Part shown: positions 42,926 through 54,658 of the stretch, one piece after another | Numbering within the stretch: position 1 is the first letter of the stretch | Layout: each line of letters opens with the position of its first letter | Assembly (NCBI GenBank): GCA_029747015.1 | Contig: JAKOGI010000053.1 | Span: 1,456,001 to 1,520,000, forward strand | Direction of reading: 5' to 3' | Origin: Carnegiea gigantea | Taxonomy: Eukaryota; Streptophyta; Magnoliopsida; Caryophyllales; Cactaceae | Length of the DNA: 64,000 bases | Notes under the pieces: model-generated | Database searches by the model: none | Told to the model about the DNA's origin: nothing | The model's input: only the letters and a program-made list of their open reading frames with translations | Made by a program: the position numbers and the translations under genes

Positions 42926-45481
42926 TGTAAAACCCCAAAAATTTATATCTATAATTCTTGAAGAATGATCAAGTTAGTTCATTTTATTAATTTTGAAAGC
43001 TTACGATAGGTCACTTGAGCTCGTAGGTAGTAATTTAGTTTGGATCTCGTTAGGTTTGAATTTTGGATTAAACCCGAAATTCTTTTCTTCTAACCCAATC
43101 CAATTTTTTCCATGGTTGACCCCACCTAAGGTGCTAATGAAGAAAGTATTAATTTTCATTTGACAAAAAAAAAAAAGAGATTTTATTTGCCTTCTAAATG
43201 TTTTCCTTTGAAACTTTGGAAATAAAATTAAGAGGTTTTTTACCCTAATCTCCCAAAACCCTTTCCCCCTTTCTCCTAACAGCCAGCCCCCCTTCAAAAA
43301 AAAAAAAAAAAGAGAAAAAGGAGAGGGAATGCATGTCTAAGAAACCCTAGCCCTATGCTCTCTCTCTCTCTCTCTCTCTCTCTCCCCCCCCCCTTCTCAT
43401 GCACACCCACTCTCTCTTTCCCTCTCACACGCCACACTCTCTCTCCTCCCCACTGACCACTGTCGTGCCACCATCCTTTGGCCACCAGCAATCAGCCATC
43501 GACCACCAGCCACCCCTTCTCTCTTTTTGGTTCCTTGGTAAGGTGCTTTTAGGGTTGTTCATATCATGTTTAAAATTGTAAAAACAAAAAACAAGTATAT
43601 GGTTATTATAGCAAGTTTAACTTATCTCTTACCTTAATTAATCTTCTACACATTTATAATCAAATTATCAGACTTTGGAGTCGCTTGAAAGCCTATACGT
43701 AGCCACTTTACTCTCACTTCCATCTTCAAGGTAAAAACTGAAACTCTCTCTAAAACCTTTCCTCAAAGGGCTTAGCTATGTCTAATGGATGTTAGAGGAA
43801 GTATTGATGGTTAAGGACGATTGAAGATTTATTTTTGGTAGTTTTCTTGAGTGGTTAATATGATTTTATGCATGAAAAATTAGATTTTGGAGACACTAAA
43901 AAGTAGACCTGCACTGAACCAAATTTGGGGATTAAACTGTACTTATCTACTAAACCAAAAATCATGCAAAATTTTGGAAAGGTAGATCTACAACTCTAGT
44001 TTACTAGAAAGTTTGGATCATCAATTTTGAATCTAAAACGAGGGAGAAATGAATTTTCTTTTAGGACTGCACAATTCTAATAGGAAACTAACTAGGCGGA
44101 AAAAGATGGGTTTTTGAGATGGTTCTTGTGATTATTTCGACTGCTCATAAAAGAAAAGTTGTAAGGAACTAAAAGAGCTTTCTAGATTAGGCTTATACAC
44201 CTCAATGCAATAACTTTATGTGAAGTAATGGCTCCTGCAAATTAGAACAGAAACTGATCCAAAATCTGCTCACCCTCTCTAATGGAATTAAATCTCAATA
44301 CTAGCTTTTAATTAAAAAATGTGCTTTTAAAATTTTCTTAAGTGTTGCAGAATCAGTCTTCGGGGTAGTAATGTCAGTGAAATGTGCTTAAGGAGCTTAC
44401 TTGACTTTTGGGGTGGAAAATGTTGATTTTTGTGGTATAAGAACTCCCTTAAGTTAGTTTATATTGTGACATTTTATTTTATCGTTTAGGCCCAATACTT
44501 TAGTTCGAGCTCAAGCTAGATTCCTATACTTCTTCGAGGTAATGCATATGCTCTAACTCCCCCTGGTTACTCTTTTGAAATGATTTTTAATGTTTATGAA
44601 CTGTTATGCGACGTTGTTTGCCAAAAGGACTTTATATATAAACTGTGAACTGCAACTAGCGATCATGTGATTTTGTGAATGTGGTTGTGACTGAATGTTT
44701 TATTTTAGCAGTTCATGTTTTCAGTGGTTTTGTTAAGTAGTAGAAGATTGTTTGACATGGGTTGGGCTTTTGGTAAGCCAAATAGATTATTCATAATATA
44801 CTAAATCCAAAGTCATAAGACGAGTTTGCAAGAGGGTGCCTCGTGAGATCAGGGTAGGTTTACCTTGATATTGAAACAAGTTAATCTCCCCGGATTATAG
44901 CATGCGATTTTTGGATGCGTGCCATTGTAGATGGACGTATGCCAAGATGGGTTCTGGTAGCCTATATGGTTGTTCAGCGGAAGGCCATGATACCCTCTGG
45001 TGAGGTCGCTCGTAAAAGATAATTTACTTGCTGTGACATTTGAATAATGGTTATTGTTTGAAACGGAAGACCTTGAATGGGTTGGGAATCATTTTCGAAC
45101 TATTTGAATGTTCCCTCTCACCCTTAAATATTTGAAATAAATTTAAGTAGGTGTTTTACGGTTAGGGGCGGACATTATTGAGTTCCGTCTCACCGTTTGA
45201 AATGTTTTGTTTTTAAGTACTGATGTGCTGTATGAGGATGGGATATGAGCAAGGCCGCGTAGATGCTTAGATTGAATTTTTATTTGCATTGAATAATGTT
45301 GAAGTTGTAGTTGACACAAGATCTTGACCTTGGGTTTACACTTTTCTTTATTCTAATTAATTACCTTTTGCCTTGTATTTCATTGTGAAATACGACAGTG
45401 ACGCCCACTAGGATATTTTTGCTGCATTAAATAGGCTAAGTATTAGTGATAAAAATGCATTAGAATTTTGGGGGCGTCACA
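42926..45481. mobile_element. Solo LTR, 2.56 kb, probably Ty3/gypsy
   Basis: It starts TGTAAAACCCCAAAA and ends GGGGGCGTCACA, a pair of ends that I associate with long LTRs of plant Ty3/gypsy elements (read on the minus strand it starts TGTGACGCCCCC). The 5-bp duplication ATTTC is perfect (42921-42925, 45482-45486). There is no interior and no coding sequence, so it is a solo LTR inserted into the leader of E6. It carries a CT microsatellite and an A-run. Confidence 0.82.
43358..43395. repeat. (CT)n plus C-run
   Basis: About 25 bases of CT repeats followed by a run of C within the solo LTR. Confidence 0.9.
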
Positions 45482-45713
45482 ATTTCATTCCCCAGTTATT
45501 CACAATATGCTCAACGAAATCATGCATGCAATATATTGAATTAAAGCTTTCTTCAAGGTCCATCAAAATTCACAAAAATTCATCAACAAATTGGACATGA
45601 AAAATAGCATGAATTCCGATTTTAATCGCAAATAAAGCGAAAATAAACCTTAATCATTGGCATGAATTTTAAGAAATTTATATGACTAATCCAACCAGGA
45701 AACAAGTCAATTC

Positions 45714-45724
45714 GCTCTGATACC
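45714..45724 (-). promoter_or_regulatory. E6 primer-binding site (tRNA-iMet)
   Basis: Minus strand reads GGTATCAGAGC next to the right LTR; the leading T of the usual TGGTATC is changed. It shows that E6 runs on the minus strand. Confidence 0.85.
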
Positions 45725-45726
45725 GG

Positions 45727-46059
45727 TGAAGGAAATAAGATATCGAATTAAGTGTAAATGAATTTACCTTAATCTTGCAGTGGAAGATGATCGAACCTTG
45801 GCTCTGAGTCATTGGTCGAGAAGGAACTTACAATTCGGAGAACCTTCACGATCCTATAGCCTAAGAGCCCTAGGGTTTGTGCAGAAAACTCTCTTTAGAG
45901 AACCCCAATGTTTCTTCTATGATTTTTCTTTTAGACTGATCCCCTTTTTATATCATATGGATAGTCGAGGAGGTAGGATTTCTGTGGTGGCTAACCGTCA
46001 ACTTAATATGCTTATTAGGGGCGCACCCCTTTTGGGTGTATCACGCCCTAAGTCCAACA
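45727..46059 (-). repeat. E6 5' LTR
   Basis: 333 bp, TGAAGGAAATAAGATA...CCAACA. It aligns over its full length with 35750-36085, with many substitutions by eye, so E6 is among the older elements here. Confidence 0.85.
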
Positions 46060-46126
46060 CCAACAATAAAAGAAGGACTAGTCATGTATAAGAATGTGAG
46101 GATGTTTTGTACCTGCGATATTAGAA

Positions 46127-46220
46127 TCGACCTTAGCTCTTTATATAGAGCGGACGACTGCAGTCGGTCAATGACTCACCAGTTAATATGGAGTCGCTAG
46201 CTTGAATTCGGCAGTTCGAA
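46127..46220 (+). pseudogene. tRNA-Tyr relic with GCA anticodon
   Basis: Acceptor strands TCGACCT and AGTTCGA pair with one mismatch. The D-arm is altered as in its duplicate at 8115. The anticodon reads GCA (Cys) and the anticodon stem no longer forms. The T-arm keeps ttgaattcgg. Probably not functional. Confidence 0.6.
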
Positions 46221-46345
46221 TTTTTGGTGATTCTAGTTTTTGTCTTGCTCATTGAACACGTATGGAACTAGTATTGGTTATAATATGCCTGGCAAATGTG
46301 AGAGGATTCAGATATCATAGACTTTCTGCAGCTATTGTGGTAGAA

Positions 46346-46433
46346 GCTGACCTCATATCAGTTATGACAGAGGACGACTGTAGTTTTTTAGCATTTTGGT
46401 TTTAGGTTACTGATTCAAATCTAAAAGGCCAAA
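46346..46433 (+). pseudogene. tRNA-Tyr relic
   Basis: Sequence gctgacctcatatcagttatgacagaggacgactgtag, then after an intron-like spacer ggttactgattcaaatctaaaaggcc. It is the uninterrupted counterpart of the split relic at 8331-8797. Confidence 0.55.
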
Positions 46434-47340
46434 TTCCATCTGTCCCCTCTGAAATTGCTAACAACAAATGTCGCCCATCTGGCACAAAAAAAACCTCTGT
46501 CAGAAAATATGGCGCAAGCCCTGCAACCAATTTCAGTTTTCTCCAACCTTTGCACATAATAGTTCTGTTAGTGTTCTCTATGGTTTGTTTATTTTGGGCC
46601 TTCGCTTTGGTAAATTTGATACACTTTCTAAGGTGGATATGAGAGAGTTTGGTAGCCAAGAAAAAGGAAGGAAACCAGTTTAAAAAAGAAAATTAATAAA
46701 GGAGCCATTTTCGAGCTTCAGTTGTCTGATACTCTGATCCTACTAGTGAAATGCAGTAATTAGGTTTAGAAGTGAACAAAGTACCTAGGAGGGCAGGGGG
46801 TATTTTGCAATAACCTTTTCTTGTTGGGTCTGTGGTGCTTCTGGTTTTGCATGTAGCTTTTATATTTACTCTTAACCGCCTTTCGGAAGTTCTTTTCATC
46901 TTTTGCAGCTTTTATATTTAGTGTGAAAGTGTTCAGTAGGAGGGACAATCTGTTTTTCTTTTTCCAACAAAGAAGCATCTCGCAGAGTGTATGAAAATCG
47001 GCTGCTTCTATTTAAGGACATGCGACTGATTGGAAAGGCTGCACATAGAACTGCATCACCCCAATAAAATAAGGGTTTGGAACATTCATAGTGAACAAGA
47101 TTGACATTACAAAAGCACATTTTTAAGTAGGGTATTTTTCAAAAGCTTTTCTTGTTGGGACTATGGTTTGGCGGCTCTATCTGTAGCTTTTATATTTACT
47201 TTTCTAGATTGATGAAGATTAGAATTAGAGCGATGTACTATCAACTATCAACCATCCTAGAATTAGTATTCGAGCTTCCATCGACTTTCTGTGACTGTGT
47301 CAAGTGTCAACTGGGTCCTTTGTTGTGAGAGTTACATGAT
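46434..47340. other. Spacer duplicated at 13.5-14.38 kb
   Basis: Aligns with 13480-14381. It contains the empty site of E2 near 46452. A minus-strand fragment FYWGDAVLCAAFPISRMS (about 47085-47030) matches the copia integrase-like fragment at 13924-14133. No gene otherwise. Confidence 0.5.
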
Positions 47341-47436
47341 CTGACCTTAGCTCACTTACTAGAGTGGAGGACAATTCTTGCCATGTACCCCAACAGATTC
47401 ATGTCCACTTCGCTAGTTAAAATCTGGCAGCTCGGG
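47341..47436 (+). pseudogene. tRNA-Tyr relic without anticodon
   Basis: Duplicate of the relic at 14382. It keeps ctgaccttagctcacttactagagtggaggac and aatctggcagctcggg. The anticodon region is replaced. Confidence 0.6.
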
Positions 47437-47651
47437 CATTTTTGTTTATTCTTTTTCTTTGTTTTAGTTGATATTCTTCTTTTTGTTGTGGTTTTCCCTA
47501 CATTCAATAGCTACTTCCCACTGTAGCTGTCTGTCATGCAACATTTTTTCTATTTCACTACCACAATGGCTGTCTCATTTTGAAATTTTAACACCTAAAG
47601 TAGATGCCTTTGCAAAATGATACGGTACTGTGCATGGAGAATGGTCAATTA

Positions 47652-48474
47652 TGTTGGAAATATAAAATATGAATCACAAAAATTAATAAAGCAGCCTTCG
47701 AGAAAATTTTACTATTCAGGAAAGCGACACTAAATACAAATAAAAACTTAACAAAGATAATTAATAAGATAAGGTGAGAAAGGCATGTGTCGAAGCACAT
47801 CGTAATGCTCTCTTTAGAGAGGAATGCCCCCAACGCACTGGTTAGGTATTGAAGATGCAATCCTCTCCCAGGATTTGACAGCCCATCGATTCTTCTCGAA
47901 TGTAGCAATCCGAACCCCAAACCAAGTTTCAACTCAATGCTGAAAGAGAAAATAAATTTGTGTATGAAATGTTTAAGAAAGTAATAAGAATTTTCCTCAA
48001 CAAGAATACTGAATCAGTTAATAAATCTGATTAATAGTTATTAGTGTAGAGGAAATAAAAAAAGGGACTTTCTCGAAGTAAAAGATAGAGTAGTAGAAAG
48101 GCATAGAAATGCTTTTTGTTTTTTATGTGGGAAAAACCTTAGAATGGCTAGCTTATTTATAGTGAAAGGCACTATACTAGCCGTTGCCCCCATTTCTCTA
48201 TATCCCACAAAAGTTTCCAAAATTAGTGGATGAGAACCCACCATTTAATGAGTTAATTAGCTACTTTCACTATAGTCCGTACAAAATAAATCCATCCAAA
48301 AATAATAAACTTCAAAAATAGAAATATGCTCCTATGACTTTAGAAAATAAGTCTCCACAAAAGTTGAAAGATAAAATAAAATAAAATAATATAAAATAAA
48401 ATAAAGAAAGAATTTCATTTAGTCAATCAACCTCCAACTTAAAAAAATTTAATTTTAAATCAAAATTTCCAACA
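47652..48474 (-). repeat. E7 3' LTR
   Basis: 823 bp, begins TGTTGGAAATATAAAATATG and ends AATTTCCAACA. Followed by ttcccccac, the polypurine tract on the other strand. Confidence 0.92.
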
Positions 48475-49057
48475 TTCCCCCACATGATTTAAAATTAAAA
48501 TAAGATTTTTTTTTTCCCCCAAATGAGCATATAATACCACGTAATAGGTGTATGGTACCTTCTGGGTTTAAATCAACTCTAGTGAGAGTGATTTTCCATA
48601 CAAAGGAACAGTAGTTGTATAATACCTTGAACTAAGTCCTTCTGTTAGATTTCTAATCACATTGCTCATGGTACGAGTTGTCATCATGGCTATATCAGTG
48701 GTCCGCATTCCAGTAATGCACAAGAATCTCATATCGTGAGTGTCTTTAGAGAGTATTCAAGTCTCACAGTGGCGACCCCGCCGACACACTCACTTAGGTG
48801 AATCCTCCAATGATGACCTGTAACTAAACCCCCTGCAAAAGACATGTCTTTGGACTCATTAAGAGGAATATATATCCTCAATCTCAGACATTACATGAAC
48901 AGCACCATCATCATAAGAATGGGACCGGGGAAAACCCCACTAGAAATAATGTAGTTTGTGGTCTTCCAAGTTAACATATAAACAACTTCGTTTCTATCCG
49001 TTGAACTTCGTTCATGGGATCCCCATACCGCCGAATATGGGTTTCCACTGCGTTGAC
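48475..49057. other. E7 3' untranslated region
   Basis: Lies between the RNase H end and the 3' LTR. No further motif seen. Confidence 0.45.
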
Positions 49058-49378
49058 TTATTTTATAGGCTTCAATCCCATTCCCCTCGATGATTCAACT
49101 ACTTTCTGACGTGTTAGCTCCTTTGTAAGCGGATCCATAATATTGTTTTCTGACCTGATAAAATCAACAGAAATCACAACATGAGAAAGTGTATGTCTTA
49201 TAGATTTATGTCTCACTATTAAATTCCTCCTTTTCTCATTATAATTTTTACTTTTGGCTTTACCAATATCTAGTTGACTATCACAATGTACAGAAATAGG
49301 AGGAACAAGCTTAGGTAATAAAGGAATATCATTAATCAAACTCTTAAGCCATTCAGCTTTTGTGCATGCAGCATCCAA
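49058..49378 (-). pseudogene. E7 RNase H fragment
   Basis: An open stretch of 106 codons with AACTKAEWLKSLI, ISVHCDSQLDIGKAKSKNYN, a decayed RxKSIRHTLS and NNIMDPLTKELTRQKV. These correspond to the end of copia RNase H, including the Asp of HCDSQ. It is separated from RT by stops. Confidence 0.82.
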
Positions 49379-49517
49379 GGCAATTAACTCTACTCCTATG
49401 GTGGATCGTGATATTATCGTCTGTTTTATAGATTTTCAAAAAACTGCACTACCTGCTAATATAAAAATATAATCACTAGTTAATTTAGGTTGCTGTGAAT
49501 CAGTAATCTAATTGGCA

Positions 49518-50834
49518 TCATTGTAACCTTCTAAAGTAGTAGGAAAACTTGTAGAGTGAATTGCATAGTTCATAGTCCCTTTCTAATGTGGTCCAATGAA
49601 ACGTATTAGGACTATGTGTATACCTACCCAATCTCCCAACCACACAAGTAATGTCCGGTCTAGTATGGTTCATCAGGTGTAACAATGATCCGATTATTTG
49701 CGAATATTTATATGGAGACACGCTATCACCTTTATTCTTTTTCAAACTACTAGTTGGATCAAGAAGGGTGGACAAAGGGCTCGTATCATAGTAATTAAAT
49801 TTTTTTCAATATCTTTTCAATATAATGTGATTGAGTTAAGGCAATTCAATCACCATCTCTTATAATTTTAATACGTAAAATAACATCAACTAAACCAACA
49901 TCCTTCATATCAAAACTATCCTTCAAGAATTTCTTTATGCAATTTATTACATGCATATCACTACCAAATATCAAAATATCATCAACATAGAGGCAAAGCA
50001 TGACACAAGAATTCTCCACGAGTTTCATATATACACACTTTTCACCTTTATTAATATGAAAACCATTAGACAACATAATTTATCAAAATTTTCATGTCAT
50101 TGCATAGAAGCCTATTTTACTCCATAAAGCAACTTTACAAGCTTGTACACTTTATTCTCTTGGCCAGGCGGTATAGACCCTTCTGGTTGTTTCATATGAA
50201 TTTCTTGTTATAATTCACCATTTAAAAACACAATTTTCATATCCATTTGGTGAATTTGTAATTTATAGATAGAAGTAATAGCCATCAACATTCTAATAGT
50301 AGCAATTTTAGATACAAGCGAATAAGTATCAAAAAAGTCAACTCCTTTTTCTTGTTTGTAACCTTGAGCAACTAATCTTGCCTTGAATTTTTCTATTGAA
50401 CCATCAGTTCTAAGTTTTTTTTCTAAAAATCCATTTACACCCTGGTGCTTTAGAATCAAGTGGAAGATTAATTGGCGCCCATGTTTTATTAACTATAATG
50501 GAGTCCATTTCATCATTTACAGCTTATTTTCAAATGGGCTATCAATAGACAACATAGCCTCTTCATAAGTTTTAGGATCATCTTCAAGCAAAAACGCATA
50601 AAAATCATTGCCATAAATTTTATTATTTCTTCTCCTTTTACTCCTCCTGGGTTCAAAATATTTTTGATCATTAATACTACCTTCTTTATTTAAAGCAAAA
50701 TTAGAAGAAGACTCTTTACAAATTAGTCTAAACCATTTATTTTTCATGGGAAAAATATTCTTAGAGAAAACTGCATCCCTAGACCCAATAATCGTATTAT
50801 TAGAAATTTCAGAAATTTTTGAGTTAAACACCAA
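49518..50834 (-). pseudogene. E7 reverse transcriptase (broken)
   Basis: The upstream linker has RRSKRRRNNK and EAMLSIDSPFE (50834-50517). RT follows with FKARLVAQGYKQEKGVDFFDTYS and QIHQMDMKIVFLNGEL (50400-50210). LCLYVDDILIFGSD has catalytic YVDD intact (about 50000-49960), and MNHTRPDITCVVGRLGRYTHSP lies in the connection (about 49680-49600). At least three breaks separate these blocks. Confidence 0.84.
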
Positions 50835-50840
50835 AAATCT

Positions 50841-52150
50841 CTAGGTAGTACTACTTAGAAAATAACCAACAAATAAAGAGTCAACAGTTTTAGGGCCAAT
50901 TTTCCTTTTCTCCATGATAGAAATATTTACCTTAGCCACGCACCCCCACACTTTCAAATATTTAATAAATGGGTTTTTATTCTTCCACAATTCATAAGGC
51001 TTTTCAGAATTTTTAAAAGGCACTATATTAAGAATTAAACAGGCAGAATATAAGGCTTCACCCCAACACGGATTAGACAAATCAGAACTAAGAAGCATAG
51101 CATTTAGCATATCAAGCAAGGTTCTATTTTTTCTTTTAGCTACTCCATTAGACCGTGGTGCATAAGGAGTCACCTCATGTATTATACCACATTCGTTACA
51201 GAACTCTACCATTCTGGTATGAGTATATTCACTACCTCTATCGGACCTTAAAATTTTTATTTTCTTTTCTAATTGATTCTCAACGTCGGCCTTATAAATT
51301 TTAAATTTGTCAAACAAATCACTCTTGGAGCTAGTCAAATATGTGTAGCAGTACTTAAAGAAATCATCAATAAAGGTTATAAAATACTAACTACCTCCAC
51401 GAGTCAAAACATGTTGACTATAACAAACATCCCTATGAATTAATTCCACTAAGATTGTAGTTTTCTCCATGGATTTAAAAAGTTTTCTTGGTTGTTTAGC
51501 CTCCACACAAACTAGACATCTATCATTCATGTTAAAATGCAATTTAGGAATTAGATATAGATGCATCATCTTTTTAATGGTATTTTTATTCATGTGACTA
51601 AGTCTATCATGCCAAGTATTATAACATTCAATACTAGCGATAGATAATTGTGAATCAAAAATTGCATTATTAGAAGAAGGCATTACACTCAATCTATATA
51701 AACCATCTAACAAGAAACATTTACCAACTATGACCATGTCTACAAATTATAACTCTATTGGAATCGAAATTAACATTATAACCATGTTCGTCTAGCAAAG
51801 CATACTAATCAAATTTTTTCTAGTATTAGGAACATGGTAAACGCCATTTGACTTTAGAAAATTTTCATACGACAACTCTAACTTGACTTGTCCTTCTCCT
51901 AGGACTCGAGCCACACTTTCATTCCCCATACTCATAGTTCTTGTGCCTGATACTTAATAGGATGAAAATAAGGTTTTATTAGCGACATGCGAACATTAGC
52001 GCCAGAGTCTGTCCACCAATCATTTGAGATAAGAATTGAATTCAACTCTGGACTACCGATATAATACTTGTCAACTGGAGAATTCAAGGTAGCCCCCATA
52101 GTCACGACATTGACCTGTGGTTTAGGGGGCAATTGACCTTTAGGGGGCAT
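50841..52150 (-). pseudogene. E7 protease and integrase (broken)
   Basis: The protease keeps DWWTDSGANVRMS (about 52022-51985). The pre-integrase finger has WHDRLSHMNKNTIKKMM and CLVCVEAKQPRKLF (51625-51480). In the core, Asp is present in LIHRDVC and in RSDRGSEY (about 51240). The Glu normally found in NGVxERKNRTL is Lys (GVAKRKNRTL, about 51145), which would abolish catalysis. The longest open part is 165 codons (51338-50841). Confidence 0.84.
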
Positions 52151-53004
52151 CCTATTTTGACCATGACGGAAGTAGCAATCCCTAACAATATGGTTCGTGC
52201 CTCCACATACCCAACATTGTCTCCTACCTTGATTATTACGTTTAGTCTTAATGTCATTTGAACCTTATTGCCCTCATTCCCGAAAAATCTTTTAGGACCA
52301 TTTTTCTTGAATTTATTAGGTCTGGGTTTATGAGGACTTTCAACTGTGAGAGCCTGTGCTTGTAAATCAGTTTTTTTATTTTTGGAAGAACGATGAATGT
52401 CCTTAATTCTCAAAGCGGAGAACAAATCATTTAAAAAAAACTGATCAGATTTCTGTCTAAGATCTTCAACAAATTTAGATCAAGATGGAGGCAATTTTTT
52501 AATAGCAGAAGCAATGTAGACAGACTCACTTTGTTCAACTCCCTTCATATTCAACTCACAGACCAATTTTTCAAAATCATGAAGTTGATCAGACAGATCT
52601 TTATTATCAACAAACTAAAAATCAAACCATTCATTAATACTAATTCTCATGAGACCCTTTTTAGCAGTAGCATATCTTTGGTCCAAAGTAGTCCGTAAAT
52701 CACAAGCAGTTTTGGTATGACAAAAAATGCGATAAATATTATCATACAAAGCACTTAAGATACGACCATGGCAAATCACATCTTTATCAACAATGTCATT
52801 TTTTTTAGAATCATCAACCTTTTTAGAAATATCTCCATTAGTCGGAGTTTTGTCAACCTTTTCAGCTTGTTCTTTAAGGCTGTCATGAATGACATAGAAA
52901 AGGCCTAGATTAGTTGACTAGAACTTCATCTGTTGTTGCCAACATAAGAAATATTTTCCATCAAAATTTTCATGTTTCCTAGTCAAGGCTTTTACTGCAT
53001 CCAT
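52109..53004 (-). pseudogene. E7 gag (broken)
   Basis: The start ATG at 53004 (MDAVKALTRKHENFDGKYF) is followed by the copia Gag pattern WQQQMKF. A stop lies directly after it (near 52925) and another near 52620. Recognisable downstream parts are SDQLHDFEKLVCELNMKG and IKKLPPSWSKFVEDL. A perfect CCHC knuckle CWVCGGTNHIVRDC lies near 52215-52170, after a Lys/Arg-rich stretch. Confidence 0.82.
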
Positions 53005-53045
53005 TTTTCCAAATTAGTAGAAAACTAGACTTTCCTCTCCAAACT

Positions 53046-53855
53046 TGTTGGAAAATATAAAATATAAATCACATATATTAATAAAACAACCTTCGAGGCA
53101 ATTCTACTATTTAGGAAAGAGACTATAAATATGAATAACCACTTAACAAAGATAATTAATAAGATAAGATGAGAAAGATTTGAGTCAAAGCACGCTGCGC
53201 TATTTTTAGAGAGGAAATATCCCTACTGCACCGGTTAGATATTGAAGATACAGCTCTTTCCCAAGATTCGACAACCCGCCAGTTCTTCTTGAATGAAGCG
53301 ATCCGAATCCCAAACCAAGTCTCAACTCAATGCTAAAAAAGGAAATAAATTTTCCGTATGAAATTTTTAAGAAAGTAACAAGAATTTTCCTCAACAAGAA
53401 TACTGAATTAGTTAATAAAACAGATTAATAGTTATTAATGTAGAGGAAATCAAGAAGGGCCTTTTTCAGAGCAAAAGATAGAGCAACCGAAAGCTATACA
53501 AATGCTTTTTGTTTTCTGTGTGGAAAAACCTTAGAAGGATTAGCTTATTTATAGTGAAAGATACTATAGTAGCCATTTCCCCAGTTCTCCATATCCCACA
53601 AAAGTCTTAAAAATTAGTGGATGAGAACCCACCATTTAATGAGTCAATTAGCTACTTTTCCTATAGTCCATACAAAACAAATCTATCCAAAAATAGTAAA
53701 CTTCAAAAATAGAAATATGCTCTCATGACTTTAGCAAATAAGCGTCCACATAAATTAAAAGATAAAATAAAATAGAATAAAATAAAAAATTTCACTTAAT
53801 CAATCACCAAACTCCAACTTAAAAAATTTTAATTTGAAATCATAATTTTCCAACA
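53046..53855 (-). repeat. E7 5' LTR
   Basis: 810 bp, the partner of 47652-48474. The ends TGTTGGAAAA and TTTTCCAACA form a 10-bp inverted repeat. Confidence 0.92.
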
Positions 53856-53991
53856 AATAATTTTGGGGCTTCTAAACTGATATTCTATTGGAAGCGACTG
53901 GTCCAAACTTGAAGCTACATTAGATTGTAATGGTTGTTCCAATTATTGGATCTTAGAATTTAATGGACTGTCTGTAACTGTGATACCAGAA

Positions 53992-54058
53992 CCCACCTTT
54001 GCTTATTTGGTAGAGTGGAGGACTGTAGTTGGTCATTGGTTCTAATCCGGCAGGTCGG
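53992..54058 (+). pseudogene. tRNA-Tyr relic with internal deletion
   Basis: It retains cccacctttgcttatttggtagagtggaggactgtagttggtca, then jumps to ttggttctaatccggcaggtcgg. The acceptor pairs except at one position, GTA is present, but the anticodon 3' stem is deleted. A run of about twenty T follows. Confidence 0.65.
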
Positions 54059-54658
54059 TTTTTTTTTTTTTTTTTTTTGGCCTCTGGTTTTGTGATGCTT
54101 ATCAAGAGTGGAATATTCAGGGGATCACATCTTAACTAATGGAGGATAAATACCCCTATATAATGGAGTATATATGTAATTTTGCATGCATGTATTCTTC
54201 ATTATTAACCTATGAAATCTGAATCCCAGAACGGGGCCACAAGTGATCCTGTAGGTTTTTTTGTGAGTATGGCCCTGCTTACTGGACATGCAGATTGGTA
54301 TTTTGGCTGCAGGTTCAAATCCATTTTTGCATCTTTTTTCCTTGCTTTAACTTTCATCCTTCTGGCTCCGATGACTATATGTCATGCTGCAGCTTCTTGT
54401 GTGCTTATTTCTTTGTTCACAATGCATTAATTTTTCCCATTCTAGAATAGATGTCTTATTTCTAAGTGTTAGCACTTGAAGGAAATAAGTCCAAAGGACC
54501 ATACAGTAAAATATTTTGTGAACAGAGGGTCTTAAACTATCTCAGGGCATCAAATTTAATCTTCTTTCGAAACTGTGTGAACAAGATCTGTAATAAACAA
54601 ATGGCCTTTCAAATAAAATTACTTAAAACATATTGGACTTTCTGCGGCCATGATATGA
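54059..54658. other. Spacer duplicated at 14.93-15.45 kb
   Basis: T-run followed by sequence aligning with 14965-15449. A box-B-like caggttcaaatcc occurs here too (about 54310). No gene. Confidence 0.5.

Larger units (their letters stand above)
35750..46059 (-). mobile_element. E6: large, very decayed copia element
   Basis: LTRs of 336 and 333 bp (TGAAGGAA...) flank the element, with target duplication CCAAA (35745-35749) and CCAAC (46060-46064). The duplicate at 1710-1748 gives the empty site (gaaccaacaatgg). The primer site reads GGTATCAGAGC on the minus strand beside the right LTR. Inside, only fragments survive: Gag near 40.6-40.7 kb, a zinc knuckle near 40.35 kb and an RT YVDD block at 38.1 kb, in copia order on the minus strand. 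The element also holds a 2.6-kb solo LTR and a 242-bp insertion, which accounts for much of its 10.3 kb. Confidence 0.85.
47652..53855 (-). mobile_element. E7: full-length Ty1/copia element with long LTRs
   Basis: LTRs of 823 and 810 bp (TGTTGGAAA...CCAACA, with inverted ends) flank the element. Target duplication is AATTA/AATAA (47647-47651, 53856-53860), and the empty site is visible at 14708 in the duplicated segment (caattattttggg). The interior reads gag, protease, integrase, RT, RNase H on the minus strand. The polypurine tract GTGGGGGAA abuts the left LTR. Next to the right LTR I find tttggagagg instead of an initiator-Met primer site. Gag and RT motifs are well kept, but many stops exist. 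Confidence 0.92.

Noticed and set aside
43294..43581. Frames rich in Arg-Glu or Ser-Leu near 43.4 kb
   Set aside because: They come from the CT/C-rich low-complexity tract in the solo LTR.
45780..46091. 103-codon plus-strand frame
   Set aside because: It lies entirely in and just beyond the E6 5' LTR, and the partner LTR does not keep it open.
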